In this document: positions 1-9,198 of the stretch, piece by piece
Layout: each line of letters opens with the position of its first letter
Numbering within the stretch: the first letter of the stretch is position 1
Assembly (NCBI RefSeq): GCF_001274945.1
Contig: NZ_LILB01000001.1
Location: 719,212 to 783,211, forward strand
Direction: 5' to 3'
Source: Viridibacillus arvi
GTDB lineage: Bacteria > Bacillota > Bacilli > Bacillales_A > Planococcaceae
Length of the DNA stretch: 64,000 bases
The notes under the pieces: generated by a model
Told to the model about the DNA's origin: nothing
The model's input: only the letters and a program-made list of their open reading frames with translations
Databases searched by the model: none
Position numbers and translations under genes: made by a program

Positions 1-488
1 CCAAAAGGTCCACTCAATATGTATTTTTACGGTCTTGTGGTAGGGTGTGAAACTATAAGATACCATTTAGAGTCTTTGAATAAATGAAAAATCCCGAAAA
101 ATTATAGGAATGAAAGAGACGATTACTATTTATTCCTTATGTAATATCTCAACAACTAAATGAGTTGTTCACTGAACTTATTACTCAAGATTATAGGATT
201 GCCACGACTAGATTTTTACTTGTAATAATCTTTTCTTTATCTTAATAATAAATAATATTAATTTAAAGAAAAACTAAATATTTTGAAGTTTAATATTCAA
301 CTGACAGGCGATTTAGTAGAAGAACTTTGATCTGTTCAGACAGCTCTTTTTTTATTGAACTAACGGGACAGTTTAATCCAAGCTCTTTTCTGTTGAACTA
401 ATTAAACTAATGAGGTAGGTTTGTAAAAGAATGCAGGTACAAAAATTTTTCTGAAACTGAAAAAATTAAAATCCTGGGGGAGAATAAA
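1..488. other. Non-coding/decayed stretch at window start
   Basis: I see no convincing gene here. Reading frames are short and broken. A motif AACTAACGGGACAGTTTAAT at about 358-377 belongs to a small repeat family that recurs near 717-740 and 1918-1943 (core TAACGGG followed by a T/A-rich TTTAATT-like tail). Such motifs often trail genes in Bacillaceae, so these may mark ends of lost genes. Confidence 0.4.
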
Positions 489-694
489 ATGAAAGATATT
501 CATGACGAAAGTACCTGTCCCGTTTGGGCTAATGAGACAATAGACATTGTCGAACCAAATCCCAAGTGGGTAGAAAAAGGTATTTATTTTTAGCGATAGG
601 GGTTTTGGCTTCAATTTTATTTAATATGATACATCGTAGTATGAAGGAAAAAACCGAATATGCAGATAAACAAAATAATAGTTCATCAAGTTGA
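489..694 (+). pseudogene. Remnant of a GrpB-like / small membrane ORF
   Basis: A start with a good ribosome site (CTGGGGGAG) opens a 34-codon frame ending at 593. Its product contains PVWANETIDIVEPNPKW, which resembles the beginning of GrpB-family (nucleotidyltransferase-fold) proteins. A second, overlapping frame (about 566-694) encodes a short hydrophobic segment, LFLAIGVLASILFNMIHRS, and a charged tail. Neither is a full domain. Most likely this is a truncated or frameshifted gene; the GrpB resemblance is from memory and weak. The AACGGGGGC motif follows at about 720. Confidence 0.3.
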
Positions 695-848
695 TTTAGA
701 GTTACTTACAACTTAAAGTAACGGGGGCAATTGTTCAATTAGAGCAATCGCTTCTTGTGCTAACGAAGCAGTAGAGTTGAATAAGATATAAAATAAAATA
801 AATTAGATTAAAGTTTGGTAATGAATACAGGGAGAAGGCATTAAAATC

Positions 849-1907
849 ATGAAAAAGATTATGGTTGTTGGGGCATCAGGAGTTCTTGGTCAATTAGTTT
901 GTAGCGAATTATTAAGAATATTTGATAATCAAATAAGGTTAATAGTAACCGACTATAAAGCTGAACGAGGAGAAAAATTAGCGAATTCTTTTAAAACCGA
1001 TGTTCAATTCCAATATTTAGATGCAAATAAAGAAGAAAATGTAAAGCAGGCAATAAAAAATATTGATATTGTAGTTGTAGTATTGAAACAGAAAAATCCA
1101 TATATTCAAAAAGCATGTATAGAAAATAAAATATTATGTCTAGATGTTACACCATATTATGACTTTGTAGAGAAAGTTAACGAGCAAAATGAAGATGCAG
1201 AAAATAATGATATAGGTTCAGTTGTAATGTCTGGATTTTTCCCTGGATTATCAGGATTAATGGTAAAAAAGGCTATTTCAAATTTTTCAGAAGTGACAGA
1301 GATAAATGTTGGATTATTACAAAATACAAATGCTAAAGCTGGAATATCTGGAATTTTGGATATGTTAAATATAATTGCTCAACCAGTAAAGTTTGAAAAC
1401 AAAGTTATATCTGGATTTACTAATAAAAGAAAAATGGATTTCCTTCATTACCTTAAAGAAAAAGAGGTAAGATATATAGACCATTCAGAAAAAGCTATCT
1501 TAAAAGAAACGTTGGATATTAACTATATAAATTATTGGACTTCTTGGAATGTTAATAGTTTCAATAAGCTATTATCTTTTTTAAGACAGGTTGGCTTCAT
1601 AAAAAATGTTCATAAGTACAAGGATTTTCTTTCTAAGGTAGTAAAACATAAGCCTCATAAAAATGAAAATGCTTTTCTTACTGTTGAGGTAAAGGGAGTA
1701 ATCGATAACAAAGAAAAGGTAAAAATATTAGCCCTATCCACCTTTTCTGATTATCATACAACAGCAATGGCAACTGCTTCTTTAGCAAAAATAGCTCAAC
1801 AGAAAAATGTGAAAGGTGTAGTTTATCCTTTTGAAATAACTGACATAGATGAATTGCTATCCGAAATAAACTGCCCCAACATTGTTATCGAGGAATTTGA
1901 AAAATAA
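849..1907 (+). CDS. Saccharopine dehydrogenase-like NAD(P)-binding oxidoreductase
   Basis: The 352-residue protein opens with a Rossmann dinucleotide-binding motif, VVGASGVLGQLV (GxSGxxG type, residues 6-17), followed by a second strand ending in D35 and a buried LDANKEENVKQAIKNIDIVV segment typical of the saccharopine dehydrogenase NADP-binding domain. The C-terminal half (about 130-350) matches the family's catalytic/dimer region in layout, but no substrate can be assigned. The start at 849 has GGAGAAGG 10 bases upstream. It stands alone between TAACGGG-type repeats and is followed by a terminator at 1958. Related proteins are usually annotated only as saccharopine dehydrogenase family; a role in lysine metabolism should not be assumed. 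Confidence 0.7.
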   Translation: MKKIMVVGASGVLGQLVCSELLRIFDNQIRLIVTDYKAERGEKLANSFKTDVQFQYLDANKEENVKQAIKNIDIVVVVLKQKNPYIQKACIENKILCLDVTPYYDFVEKVNEQNEDAENNDIGSVVMSGFFPGLSGLMVKKAISNFSEVTEINVGLLQNTNAKAGISGILDMLNIIAQPVKFENKVISGFTNKRKMDFLHYLKEKEVRYIDHSEKAILKETLDINYINYWTSWNVNSFNKLLSFLRQVGFIKNVHKYKDFLSKVVKHKPHKNENAFLTVEVKGVIDNKEKVKILALSTFSDYHTTAMATASLAKIAQQKNVKGVVYPFEITDIDELLSEINCPNIVIEEFEK

Positions 1908-1957
1908 AAAATAGTTATTAAGCTAACGGGGGCTTTAGTTTAATTAAAAGGAAAGAT

Positions 1958-1996
1958 CGTTACATATTGGTCATATAAGATATGTAACGCCCTTTT
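1958..1996 (+). terminator. Rho-independent terminator
   Basis: CGTTACATAT (1958-1967) pairs with ATATGTAACG (1980-1989), then CCCTTTT. It sits about 50 bases after the oxidoreductase stop. Confidence 0.7.
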
Positions 1997-2186
1997 ATTA
2001 GCTCCTTTTATAATGCTCAAGGCGATTTATTAAAAATTTAGTAGCCTATCGTGTAATGCAGAATAAATCTGCTTACACATATGAACTAGACTTTTAAACT
2101 TCTGGATAGGATTTTTACCTTTGCGTAGATAGTTTAAACCATGAGTTACTTCATAAAGAAAACTGTAAATGCAAAAACTTCTTAAT

Positions 2187-2231
2187 AAAAAAAGCGATCC
2201 ACTCGAATTAGTTGAGAGGATCGCTTTTTCT
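2187..2231. terminator. Bidirectional terminator
   Basis: AAAAAAAGCGATCC is mirrored by GGATCGCTTTTT with an extra CTC/GAG pairing inside. It ends minus-strand transcripts arriving from the beta-helix gene, about 175 bases after that gene's stop. Confidence 0.7.
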
Positions 2232-2404
2232 TTACTATTTTTCTTTCACTACATATGTACTGCTAGTTAAACTTTAATGTGGAGTCTAAGAATTTTTTAA
2301 TTTCATCTACCTCTTAGTCGCCTTTACCGTTATTTTAGAACCCGTAGAGGTAATAATAAAGTGGCTCTTCTTTTTTCAGTACCATGTTCTGAGATAATTG
2401 TTTT

Positions 2405-3805
2405 TTACTCTAAAATAATATTCTTTGCTGGTGAATCCTTTTTCAGTCTAAAATCATATTTGTTTTCATTTTCATATTTTGGATTTAAATAACTGGATCT
2501 CTCATCACTACTTGAAGTAATTTTAAATTCCGGAAAAGAAGTATATTCTTCCTCTTTCCATACCCAAATACCAGTTTTTCCTTTTTCCTTATGGAATACA
2601 TTATTTTGCAGTTTATTTGCTTGATTGGTTGTGAAATAATTAGCAATAAATAAGCGAGATGGTCCAGCTGTTAAAATGTTTTTTTCGATCACATTGTTTT
2701 TTGTATCATTTTGTAATAAAAGCTGTCCCCCATCTAGTCCCTTCGTGTCATTCCGATAAATAATATTTTTCGAGATTGTTGAATTTATCGTACCTCCACG
2801 ATTTTTATCGTACCCACCAATCGATATCCCAGTGTAATAGTTGTTATAAATAGTATTGTTTTTAATATTAATATGACTAGCATATTTTTTTGCATGCTCA
2901 GACGTTGCTTCAATTCCGATATCGCATTTATATATGGTATTCATTTCAATAGTTATATTCCTCCCCCCATCTACGTATATTCCACCAGCAGAATAATCTT
3001 CCCCATAAGCCGGGTTTCCGTACGAGGATATTTCATAAACTTTATTATTTTTTACTACCCCATTTCGGACATAGTCAGCTTTTTTATTATTAGAAGTACC
3101 CTCATAACCAATCAGATCAATACCGATATTATCACTTCGGCGAACTAGATTATTTTCCACCTTAAAGCCGTCAATATTTCCATTAAGTACAAGAGATTCA
3201 CTTGAACCGAGTTTTAAATCCTCTACTATATTATTAAAAATATTTATCTCTTTCATTGGGTCTGTTCCGTATATAGCAATCCCATGTCCATTTCCGTCAT
3301 CTGCATGTGTTTCAATTCGCCGCACATGGTTATTCTCTAATGTAATATGACTGCTAGGTCCTGTTACATATATCCCCATTACCGTTTCATCTGTTAAATT
3401 AGTCGATAGATCCTGTATAGTTAATCCGCTAATCGTAAGATAACTTTTATTATTTATTGTAACTAAGGATGTATTCCCTTCGACATCTTTTACATCCTTT
3501 CCACTAAGAACAACTTTATCGTTTTTGTAAGCTCTAAAAATAATTGGTTTTGATTTTGTTCCACTATGTTTAATGACAAGTCTTTCATTATAGGTTCCTT
3601 TTCGTATGTAGACGGTAGTTCCGGCTACAGATTCTGAAGCAGCTTTTTTTAGTGTTCGAAAGGGCTTTAATTTTGTCCCATTATTTTGATCATTTCCATT
3701 TACAGCTACATATATTGAATTATCTTGTTCTGCTTTAGTATTATTTATTACTAAAACAATCGTGACAGCAGCTGCGGCCAAAAGGATAATAATAATTTTT
3801 TTCAT
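2405..3805 (-). CDS. Secreted right-handed parallel beta-helix protein
   Basis: The 466-residue protein starts with an N-terminal hydrophobic segment (about residues 3-20: IIIILLAAAAVTIVLVI), a signal peptide or anchor. It then has the DUF1565/pectate-lyase-superfamily opening IYVAVNGNDQNNGTKLKPF and FRTLKKAASESVAGTTVYIRKGTY. From about residue 110 on it shows many short NNxVxx/NIxNNTIYNN rungs (for example ITLENNHVRRIE, INIFNNIVEDL, ITIEMNTIYKCD, INIKNNTIYNN), the signature of a right-handed beta-helix. Such proteins bind or cleave polysaccharide outside the cell; no catalytic residues are assignable. Ribosome site AGAAGGAATG supports this start. The upstream neighbour is a broken metallo-beta-lactamase gene whose frame runs into this start. 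Confidence 0.75.
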   Translation of the reverse strand: MKKIIIILLAAAAVTIVLVINNTKAEQDNSIYVAVNGNDQNNGTKLKPFRTLKKAASESVAGTTVYIRKGTYNERLVIKHSGTKSKPIIFRAYKNDKVVLSGKDVKDVEGNTSLVTINNKSYLTISGLTIQDLSTNLTDETVMGIYVTGPSSHITLENNHVRRIETHADDGNGHGIAIYGTDPMKEINIFNNIVEDLKLGSSESLVLNGNIDGFKVENNLVRRSDNIGIDLIGYEGTSNNKKADYVRNGVVKNNKVYEISSYGNPAYGEDYSAGGIYVDGGRNITIEMNTIYKCDIGIEATSEHAKKYASHINIKNNTIYNNYYTGISIGGYDKNRGGTINSTISKNIIYRNDTKGLDGGQLLLQNDTKNNVIEKNILTAGPSRLFIANYFTTNQANKLQNNVFHKEKGKTGIWVWKEEEYTSFPEFKITSSSDERSSYLNPKYENENKYDFRLKKDSPAKNIILE

Positions 3806-4175
3806 TTAATCATTCCTTCTAAAAATAAATTATCTGCATAATAAGTCATAAAGGATAAAAGGATTACCTTGGTTGCGTAAACACTTTTAACTTTCAATGT
3901 ATCAATAACTTCAGCTAATCCGTATACATGATCAGCGTCCGGATGAGTTAAAACAACAGCATTTAATATTTTTACTTTCTGCTTCTTTAAATATGCTACT
4001 ACTTCATTTCCCTGGCCATTATTTCCTCCGTCAATTAATACATTCTCATTACCAGTTTGAAATAAGATGGAATCTACTTGCCAACATCAATAAAATGAAC
4101 TTCATTGCTGGCTGCTTCAGACGTTGGAACACAATTAAGACTAACAAAACTATGAAAGATAATAATTCCATCAAT
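3802..4175 (-). pseudogene. Broken ComEC-like metallo-beta-lactamase-fold gene
   Basis: A TTG start preceded by GGGGAGG opens a hydrophobic N-terminus. Continuing in other frames one reads EVHFIDVGK, a stop or frameshift, then DSILFQTGNENVLIDGGNNG and NAVVLTHPDADHVYGLAEV. FIDVGxxDSILxxT and the HPDADH metal-binding motif are characteristic of the ComEC/Rec2 extracellular metallo-beta-lactamase domain family. At least two frame changes are needed, and the C-terminal part is missing: the frame runs into the start of the beta-helix gene. This is a dead fragment. Confidence 0.7.
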
Positions 4176-4242
4176 TTATTAAAACCTCCCCTTTCATTTA
4201 CTTAACTAGAACATTAGTGACCATTCCCGCTACCAAAACCGT

Positions 4243-4728
4243 TTAATTTACAATTTCAACAGCAAATAACATTTCAAGAATATTATCTTCAATCTTTTTC
4301 TCTCTCATTAACTCTACACTTACCATTGGGGAAATAGTGTCTCCCTTTTTCTCATTTATCTCTATATGCATTTTAAAAAGCTCATTTTCTGTTTGATCCA
4401 CAATATCATCTTTAGATTTACCTGGCGATGCCTTTCCGTCACCATAACCACTACTTTTTTATAGTTGCCATATTACTTAATACGCTGTCATCCACAATCA
4501 AATTTCCTACTCCACCACATCCTGGGAATGACCATCCTGAAGCTGTTATAGTTTTTAATACATTCGTATACTTTTTTCATTATCGATTTGTACACTATTA
4601 TCACAATTTCCGACGCCTATTTTAACTACCCTCGTTACTGTTTCAGTGGTCAGTTTACTTGTTAAATATTATGCTTAAAGTAATATCAATGCAAATATAC
4701 TTAATAATAGGATTCTATTTTTGTTCAC
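4243..4728 (-). pseudogene. Decayed secreted/lipoprotein-like gene
   Basis: A GTG start with AAGGAGGGATGAA opens VNKNRILLLSIFALILL (signal-like), but stops follow at once. Pieces in shifted frames include TASGWSFPGCGGVGNLIVDD, then GYGDGKASPGKSKDDIVDQ and ELFKMHIEINEKKGDTISPM, and a clean end EDNILEMLFAVEIVN. The pieces are colinear, so this is a single gene with several frameshifts and stops. I do not recognise the family. Confidence 0.55.
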
Positions 4729-4784
4729 TTCATCCCTCCTTATTTGAATGTTAAATACTCCATTTACTTATATTCTACAAAACA

Positions 4785-4816
4785 GACCTATCCACTTATG
4801 TGAATAGGCCCGCGAT
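4785..4816. terminator. Possible terminator hairpin
   Basis: GACCTATCCAC and GTGAATAGGCC form an imperfect stem; short T runs lie outside. It is about 40 bases past the stop of the minus-strand DinB-like gene. Confidence 0.35.
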
Positions 4817-4855
4817 TTTTCTTATTGTTGTAGTAAGTTCGAAAATTAACTTGAT

Positions 4856-5350
4856 TTATAGTTTTTCTTTTAATTCCTCTATTTGTTCAATATGTCTTTT
4901 TTCGTGGTATCCGATAAATGGAACCCACTGATCTAGACTCATTAATCCGAATATTGGCTGCGGATAGGCTTTCTCTTTCAGTTGATCCTTGTTGCTACTT
5001 GAGACAACCTGATGAAGAGCATGACGTGATTCCTTCAGTTTATCTTTCATCTCTTCCAGTGTGATAAATCTTGGATCTGGATCTGCAAATGAAGGTGCTT
5101 TTATCTTTGTAGAACGGTCAACTGTTAACTCAATTGGCTTGGCTTTAACAGACTGTTTTTCACCTTTTTTCAAAGTATATTGAATTGCTTTTGCTACTCC
5201 AGCTTCAATTATATGCAGATGATGAAGTACTTGCATAATCGTCCAACGACCTTCTTCAACTTCCTTATTTAATTGCTCGTCCGATAGATTGCTTACACTA
5301 TTCAATAATTCATCTCTTATGCTTTTGTTTTGTTCTAAGTACTGTTCCAT
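4856..5350 (-). CDS. DinB-like metal-dependent four-helix protein
   Basis: At 164 residues this has the length of the DinB/YfiT-like superfamily. Conserved features: a first helix MEQYLEQNKSIRDELLNSVS, WTIMQVLHHLHIIEAGV with the first metal-site histidines (about residues 42-46), and near the C-terminus GYHEKRHIEQIEELK with the HxxxH pair (about 149-153). Members include bacillithiol S-transferases, but many are uncharacterised, so the activity is open. The ribosome site GGGAGGG is strong. The gene is monocistronic, between decayed genes. A single unusual point is the long polar linker KKGEKQSVKAKPIELTVDRS in the middle. Confidence 0.75.
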   Translation of the reverse strand: MEQYLEQNKSIRDELLNSVSNLSDEQLNKEVEEGRWTIMQVLHHLHIIEAGVAKAIQYTLKKGEKQSVKAKPIELTVDRSTKIKAPSFADPDPRFITLEEMKDKLKESRHALHQVVSSSNKDQLKEKAYPQPIFGLMSLDQWVPFIGYHEKRHIEQIEELKEKL

Positions 5351-5444
5351 CTTATATCCCTCCCATACTTACTATACTATTAGTCTATCACCGAGAATAT
5401 TAACACCCAAAGATGACAAAAATGAATCTTGATTAGATCTTTTG

Positions 5445-5884
5445 TTAATTCTTTTCTCCATAAATCAGTTGTCCACCCATCAAATTACTTCTATCTCTCC
5501 ACTTTACATATTTTGCAGAAATCCAAGTTATACCTTCCTCTAAACTAACATTCGTAGGATTAAAACCTTCACAATTAGCCCAATAGAAAATACCATTTTG
5601 TTGTATAAACGTAGCGTCAAGAATTTCTGCAGTATAATCCGCTGGAAGAGGGCTTATGCAAAAATGTATAATTTCTTCAAATATTATTTCAATTGCAGAA
5701 ATTGGCCCAGCTTGTCTTTGAAAAATAGATGTGCTGAAGTAGTAGGATCAATTGCCATTCCGTAATCTTCTCCAACAAAACTTTTTGTTAGAACGTGAGC
5801 TTCTTTCAAACAACTATCATAAAAATAGCCAAATTTATTCATGAAGGTCCTAATGTCTTCATCTGTATTCAACGTTTGCCAATC
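5445..5884 (-). pseudogene. Frameshifted hypothetical protein gene
   Basis: The first part, MDWQTLNTDEDIRTFMNKFG through AHLFFKDK, has a good ribosome site (AGGAGTGGAGAA before the ATG at 5884). The frame is then lost near 5700. A one-base shift restores a long colinear tail: GPISAIEIIFEEIIHFCISP, DATFIQQNGIFYWANCEGF and TWISAKYVKWRDRSNLMGG, ending GEKN at 5445. Joined, this gives about 146 residues and resembles a Bacillus family of unknown function. The single frameshift suggests recent inactivation, or a sequencing error. Confidence 0.6.
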
Positions 5885-5974
5885 CATTTCTCCACTCCTG
5901 TCTATGATGAAAAACCAATGGATCACTGAATTTGATTTGGAAGCTTTTACGCCTTCTACTTTAATTATTTTTTA

Positions 5975-7441
5975 TTACAGAAGATCTTTCATTCTCTTTA
6001 AAGTATAGATGAAATACTCCCAGTTATTGATAGTTGAAGGTATACTTATATGCTCATCTGGCGTATGCACTAGAAATATATCTGGACCAATTGAAATAGC
6101 ATCTAAACCTGGAATCTTCTCGATAAATACACCACACTCAATCCCAGCATGTACAGCAATAACTTCCATCTCTTTTCCGTATTTTTCTTTATATGTTTCT
6201 TCAAATAATTTCTTCGCTTTTGAATCAGGGTTATAAGGCCATTCAGGGTAATCAGAGTCAATGAGTACTTCACATTCAAGCATTTCTGCAATTGTTCTTA
6301 CTTGAGTGACCATATAGGATTTTACACTCTTAACGGAACTTCTGATTTCACTTTCGAATGTAATAGATGTATCAGTTGTCGTCACAACCCCTAAATTTGT
6401 GGAACTTTCCACTAACCCCTCTATTGCCATACTCATTCCTTGAACACCATGTGGAATTAACAGTAAAGAAGTAATAGCTTTATGCTTCGTTTCTTTGGCG
6501 AATACATTTGAAGAGCTGATGTCTGTTTTTTCAAAGACAATTGATACCTTCGGATCTGAAAACTGTAGTTCGTTTTTCAAAATATCATTGTATTTATCAA
6601 TTTTCTTTTTTATCTGCTCAACATCTTCCTGTTGAATAAAGACAGTTGCTTCTGCTTCTCTTGGTATAGCGTTAGGTTTTAAACCACCATTAATCTGTTG
6701 TATAGAATATTGAAATTCAGTTGATAGTTCATGTAATACTCTTCCTAATATTTTATTAGAATTGCCTCTCTCTTTATTGATAGAGATACCAGAGTGTCCA
6801 CCTTTTAAACCTTTAATACGAATGCTATGAGCTACCTCATGTTCCGTAGTATTCTCCCATTTAATCGGCAGTACTTGCGTAACATGTACGCCCCCTGCAC
6901 TGCTGACAAGTAATTTACCGTCTTCTTCTGAGTCAATATTAATCAGTATTTCCCCTTTGAAATGGGCAGCATCTACAGCAAGGGCACCATTCATCGTTGT
7001 CTCTTCTTCAGTTGTAATGACCACTTCTAGAGTTGGGTGCGGGATATCCTCTGCATCTAATAACGCTAACGCATATGCAACTGCGATTCCGTTGTCCGCC
7101 CCTAAAGTAGTATCCGTTGCATACAGCATGTCCCCTTCTATTCTTAATTGAAGTGGATCCTTTTCAAAATCATGAATTGTATCTTGATTTTTCTCGCAAA
7201 CCATATCCATATGCCCTTGAATAATGACCGTCGGGACATTTTCATATCCAGTTGTAGCATCTTTTTTTATGATGACATTTAATGCCGAATCCTGTACAAC
7301 TTCAAGATTGCGCTCTTCTGCAAAGCGAACTAAATAATCACTAATCGCCTTCTCATTACCTGAACCTCTTGGAATTTTGGATATCTCTGCAAAATAATAA
7401 AATACTTCATGACTTGTTAGTTCTTCTAGATTACTATACAT
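5975..7441 (-). CDS. pepD: Aminoacyl-histidine dipeptidase (PepD, M20 family)
   Basis: A 488-residue cytosolic zinc peptidase that cleaves Xaa-His dipeptides such as carnosine. Visible M20C motifs: the opening helix SHEVFYYFAEISKIPRGSGN, GHMDMVCEK (first metal His and Asp, about residue 75), TLGADNGI (bridging Asp), TTEEETTMNGA (catalytic Glu-Glu), NIDSEEDG, LKGGHSGISI in the lid domain, and the final HTPDEHISI metal histidine. Length and motif order match the PepD family. Ribosome site AGAAGGTG precedes the ATG at 7441. It stands alone: the upstream flank is non-coding and downstream lie remnants. Confidence 0.92.
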   Translation of the reverse strand: MYSNLEELTSHEVFYYFAEISKIPRGSGNEKAISDYLVRFAEERNLEVVQDSALNVIIKKDATTGYENVPTVIIQGHMDMVCEKNQDTIHDFEKDPLQLRIEGDMLYATDTTLGADNGIAVAYALALLDAEDIPHPTLEVVITTEEETTMNGALAVDAAHFKGEILINIDSEEDGKLLVSSAGGVHVTQVLPIKWENTTEHEVAHSIRIKGLKGGHSGISINKERGNSNKILGRVLHELSTEFQYSIQQINGGLKPNAIPREAEATVFIQQEDVEQIKKKIDKYNDILKNELQFSDPKVSIVFEKTDISSSNVFAKETKHKAITSLLLIPHGVQGMSMAIEGLVESSTNLGVVTTTDTSITFESEIRSSVKSVKSYMVTQVRTIAEMLECEVLIDSDYPEWPYNPDSKAKKLFEETYKEKYGKEMEVIAVHAGIECGVFIEKIPGLDAISIGPDIFLVHTPDEHISIPSTINNWEYFIYTLKRMKDLL

Positions 7442-7854
7442 AGTTTCACCTTCTCTTTAGCAATATTTGAAATGTTTAGTATTATTATAGCTCAACCTTT
7501 AGACAAGATGTTGTCCCCAGTGTTAATTATCAGAATATACATGTATCTTTAAAATATAGATTGATCATTTTTTATACTTCTTATTAACATAAAAACAATT
7601 TTTACTTTTATAAGAAATTTGGCCAGCATTTATTGTGAATACTTGAACTGCTGTGAATAATGCTTTGTTAAATGTAAAAAAACAAACATGCTGGCTATTT
7701 TTTTAGTTTTCCAAGTCGACCGATTAGAATTTGTGCAAGAACAACATGCTCTATTCCTATATCCAAGAGTAATAGTATCTCTTTTCAAATCTTCAATGAT
7801 TACTGCTTATTTTTTACCAACATCACCATGTTTTGCTTCAAAGCTTCTCCCTTT
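7442..7854. other. Intergenic region with long inverted repeat
   Basis: No intact gene. GCCAGCAT (7622-7629) is mirrored by ATGCTGGC (7688-7695), followed by TATTTTTTT on the plus strand. The 58-base loop carries two TGTGAATA copies. It could be a long terminator or the end of a lost element. On the minus strand 7800-7850, KGRSFEAKHGDVGKK then a stop looks like a gene scrap directly after the HbpS-like gene. Confidence 0.35.
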
Positions 7855-8274
7855 TTAATTCTTATTTAACCATTCGAAAGCTTGAACTACTGCATTGGCA
7901 ATTTCGATATCTTGTGCGCTACTGCCTCCACTGATCCCGATACCGCCAACAATTTCCCCTTCACTAACTAAAGGAATTCCTCCTCCAAGAATGACGATAT
8001 GACCGTTATTTGTTGTATTTATACCAAATGAAGGACTACCTGGAAGAGCTGCTTGCGATAAATTCGCAGTCGGCATCTGCATACTTACACTAGTCCAAGC
8101 CTTGTCTTTAGAGATTTCAATACCTGCGATTCTCGCATTATCCATTCGAAGAAAAGCAATCAAATGAGCGCCATCATCTACAATGGCAATATTACTTGAG
8201 AGCCCCATTTGATAGGATTTTTGTTCGGCAACACTCAATAATCGTTTAGCTGTTTCAAGAGTAAGTTTAGCCAA
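7855..8274 (-). CDS. GlcG/HbpS-family heme-binding-like protein
   Basis: The 139-residue protein matches the GlcG/HbpS (DUF336) fold along its length: LTLETAKRLLSVAEQKSYQMG at the start, NIAIVDDGAHLIAFLRMD, DKAWTSVSMQMPT, and the glycine-rich ILGGGIPLVSEGEIVGGIGI and SGGSSAQDIEIANAVV. HbpS from Streptomyces binds heme and senses redox; GlcG paralogs accompany glycolate or diol metabolism genes. Here the neighbours give no clue. The start is TTG at 8274, fixed by AAGAGGTGG just upstream. Cytosolic, no signal peptide. Confidence 0.8.
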   Translation of the reverse strand: MAKLTLETAKRLLSVAEQKSYQMGLSSNIAIVDDGAHLIAFLRMDNARIAGIEISKDKAWTSVSMQMPTANLSQAALPGSPSFGINTTNNGHIVILGGGIPLVSEGEIVGGIGISGGSSAQDIEIANAVVQAFEWLNKN

Positions 8275-8626
8275 AATTCCACCTCTTTCTTATATGTCTA
8301 TAGCATATGGCAATGCGATAGCAATGGTGTAAACTTAAGCAAATAAGTTACAGTGTTCTAAACCGTGCCTATTTGATGTTCTGATGTCACATTTAATTTT
8401 TCTATCCAATTTTCAGCTTACGATATCCATCTACTTTTGGACAAAAAAAAACCTCTTAGATAAACATAACCTGAGGGGTATAACGTTGCGACTTTATTTC
8501 ACGGCTTCTTTAATAGTAAAAGTGTTTGAATTAATATTCTAATTATTCAAATAACACCTTGTAATGGTATTTAATTCCCATTAACCTTATGTTAAGACTT
8601 TTTAGAAATGGGGATGGTTATATTTT
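8275..8626. other. Intergenic region with gene-end scrap
   Basis: No intact gene. On the minus strand near 8490-8545, TFTIKEAVK followed by a stop and then a terminator looks like the preserved 3-prime end of a deleted gene. The promoter of the plus-strand gene at 8627 must lie in the last 100 bases. Confidence 0.35.
8442..8479 (-). terminator. Minus-strand terminator of a lost gene
   Basis: On the minus strand ACCCCTC... pairs with ...GAGGT and is followed by nine T. The only upstream coding is the TFTIKEAVK scrap, so this is an orphan. Confidence 0.55.
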
Positions 8627-9088
8627 ATGAAAAAAGCACTCCTCACCATCATTATCTTTATTGTATTAGTGGCTGGATCATATGGTATTTTTCAATACAA
8701 TAAGTATAAGGAAAAACCAATAACAGATGTTCTGACACACTTAGAGGATAGTGAGGTTCGCTCTACAGATGTAACAAAAATGAACAAATTAAAATTCGGA
8801 AAAAGCTATACTTTAAACAATGATAATTACGTAATTTTAAAATCACTTAAGAATGTAAAGCTACGTCTAACAAAAGATGATTACGATATGTTTAATTGTG
8901 ACTATATAATATCTATCTATACAGACTTAGACAGAATTACTATATTTTTGTTTGTTGATGAAAAAGAGATGGTTATCCTCAGTGATACTGAAAGCTGGGG
9001 TAGAAGACATTATAAAACTACTAGTAGTGACTTTTTTGATGTTGTAGAAACATTATTAACTAAAGAAAATGAAGATGTGCAAAAATAA
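8627..9088 (+). CDS. Membrane-anchored hypothetical protein
   Basis: A 153-residue protein with one N-terminal hydrophobic helix (residues 4-23, ALLTIIIFIVLVAGSYGIFQ) and a soluble, probably extracellular remainder with alternating charged beta strands (KLRLTKDDYDMFNC, IISIYTDLDRITIFLFVDEK). A single Cys lies mid-protein and is not a lipobox. I recognise no family. Its ribosome site is poor (GGGGATGG, rather distant). It is transcribed towards the DHA2 pump gene and shares a perfect bidirectional terminator with it. Confidence 0.65.
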   Translation: MKKALLTIIIFIVLVAGSYGIFQYNKYKEKPITDVLTHLEDSEVRSTDVTKMNKLKFGKSYTLNNDNYVILKSLKNVKLRLTKDDYDMFNCDYIISIYTDLDRITIFLFVDEKEMVILSDTESWGRRHYKTTSSDFFDVVETLLTKENEDVQK

Positions 9089-9137
9089 AAATGGGCAATC
9101 CAATAAGTCAATTTTTTGACTATTGGATTGCCCATTT
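9089..9137. terminator. Bidirectional terminator
   Basis: ATGGGCAATCCAATA pairs perfectly with TATTGGATTGCCCAT; the loop carries T6. The outer T/A runs serve both the convergent hypothetical gene and the efflux pump gene. Confidence 0.85.
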
Positions 9138-9198
9138 GTAAATTCAATAATGATAATTTTTCTATCGTATTTATCTTTTTAACACAGCTCGTTATCGC

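Larger units (their letters stand above)
1908..2404. other. Intergenic region with repeat motif and gene-end remnant
   Basis: Holds the third TAACGGGGGC motif (about 1918-1943), two hairpin terminators (listed separately) and, on the minus strand around 2270-2340, a short frame ending in EVDEIKKFLDSTLKF preceded by stops, which looks like the tail of a lost gene. No intact gene seen. Confidence 0.4.

Noticed and set aside
402-614. Minus-strand 70-codon frame
   Set aside because: Lies opposite the remnant with a good ribosome site, has no own ribosome site and no recognisable domain.
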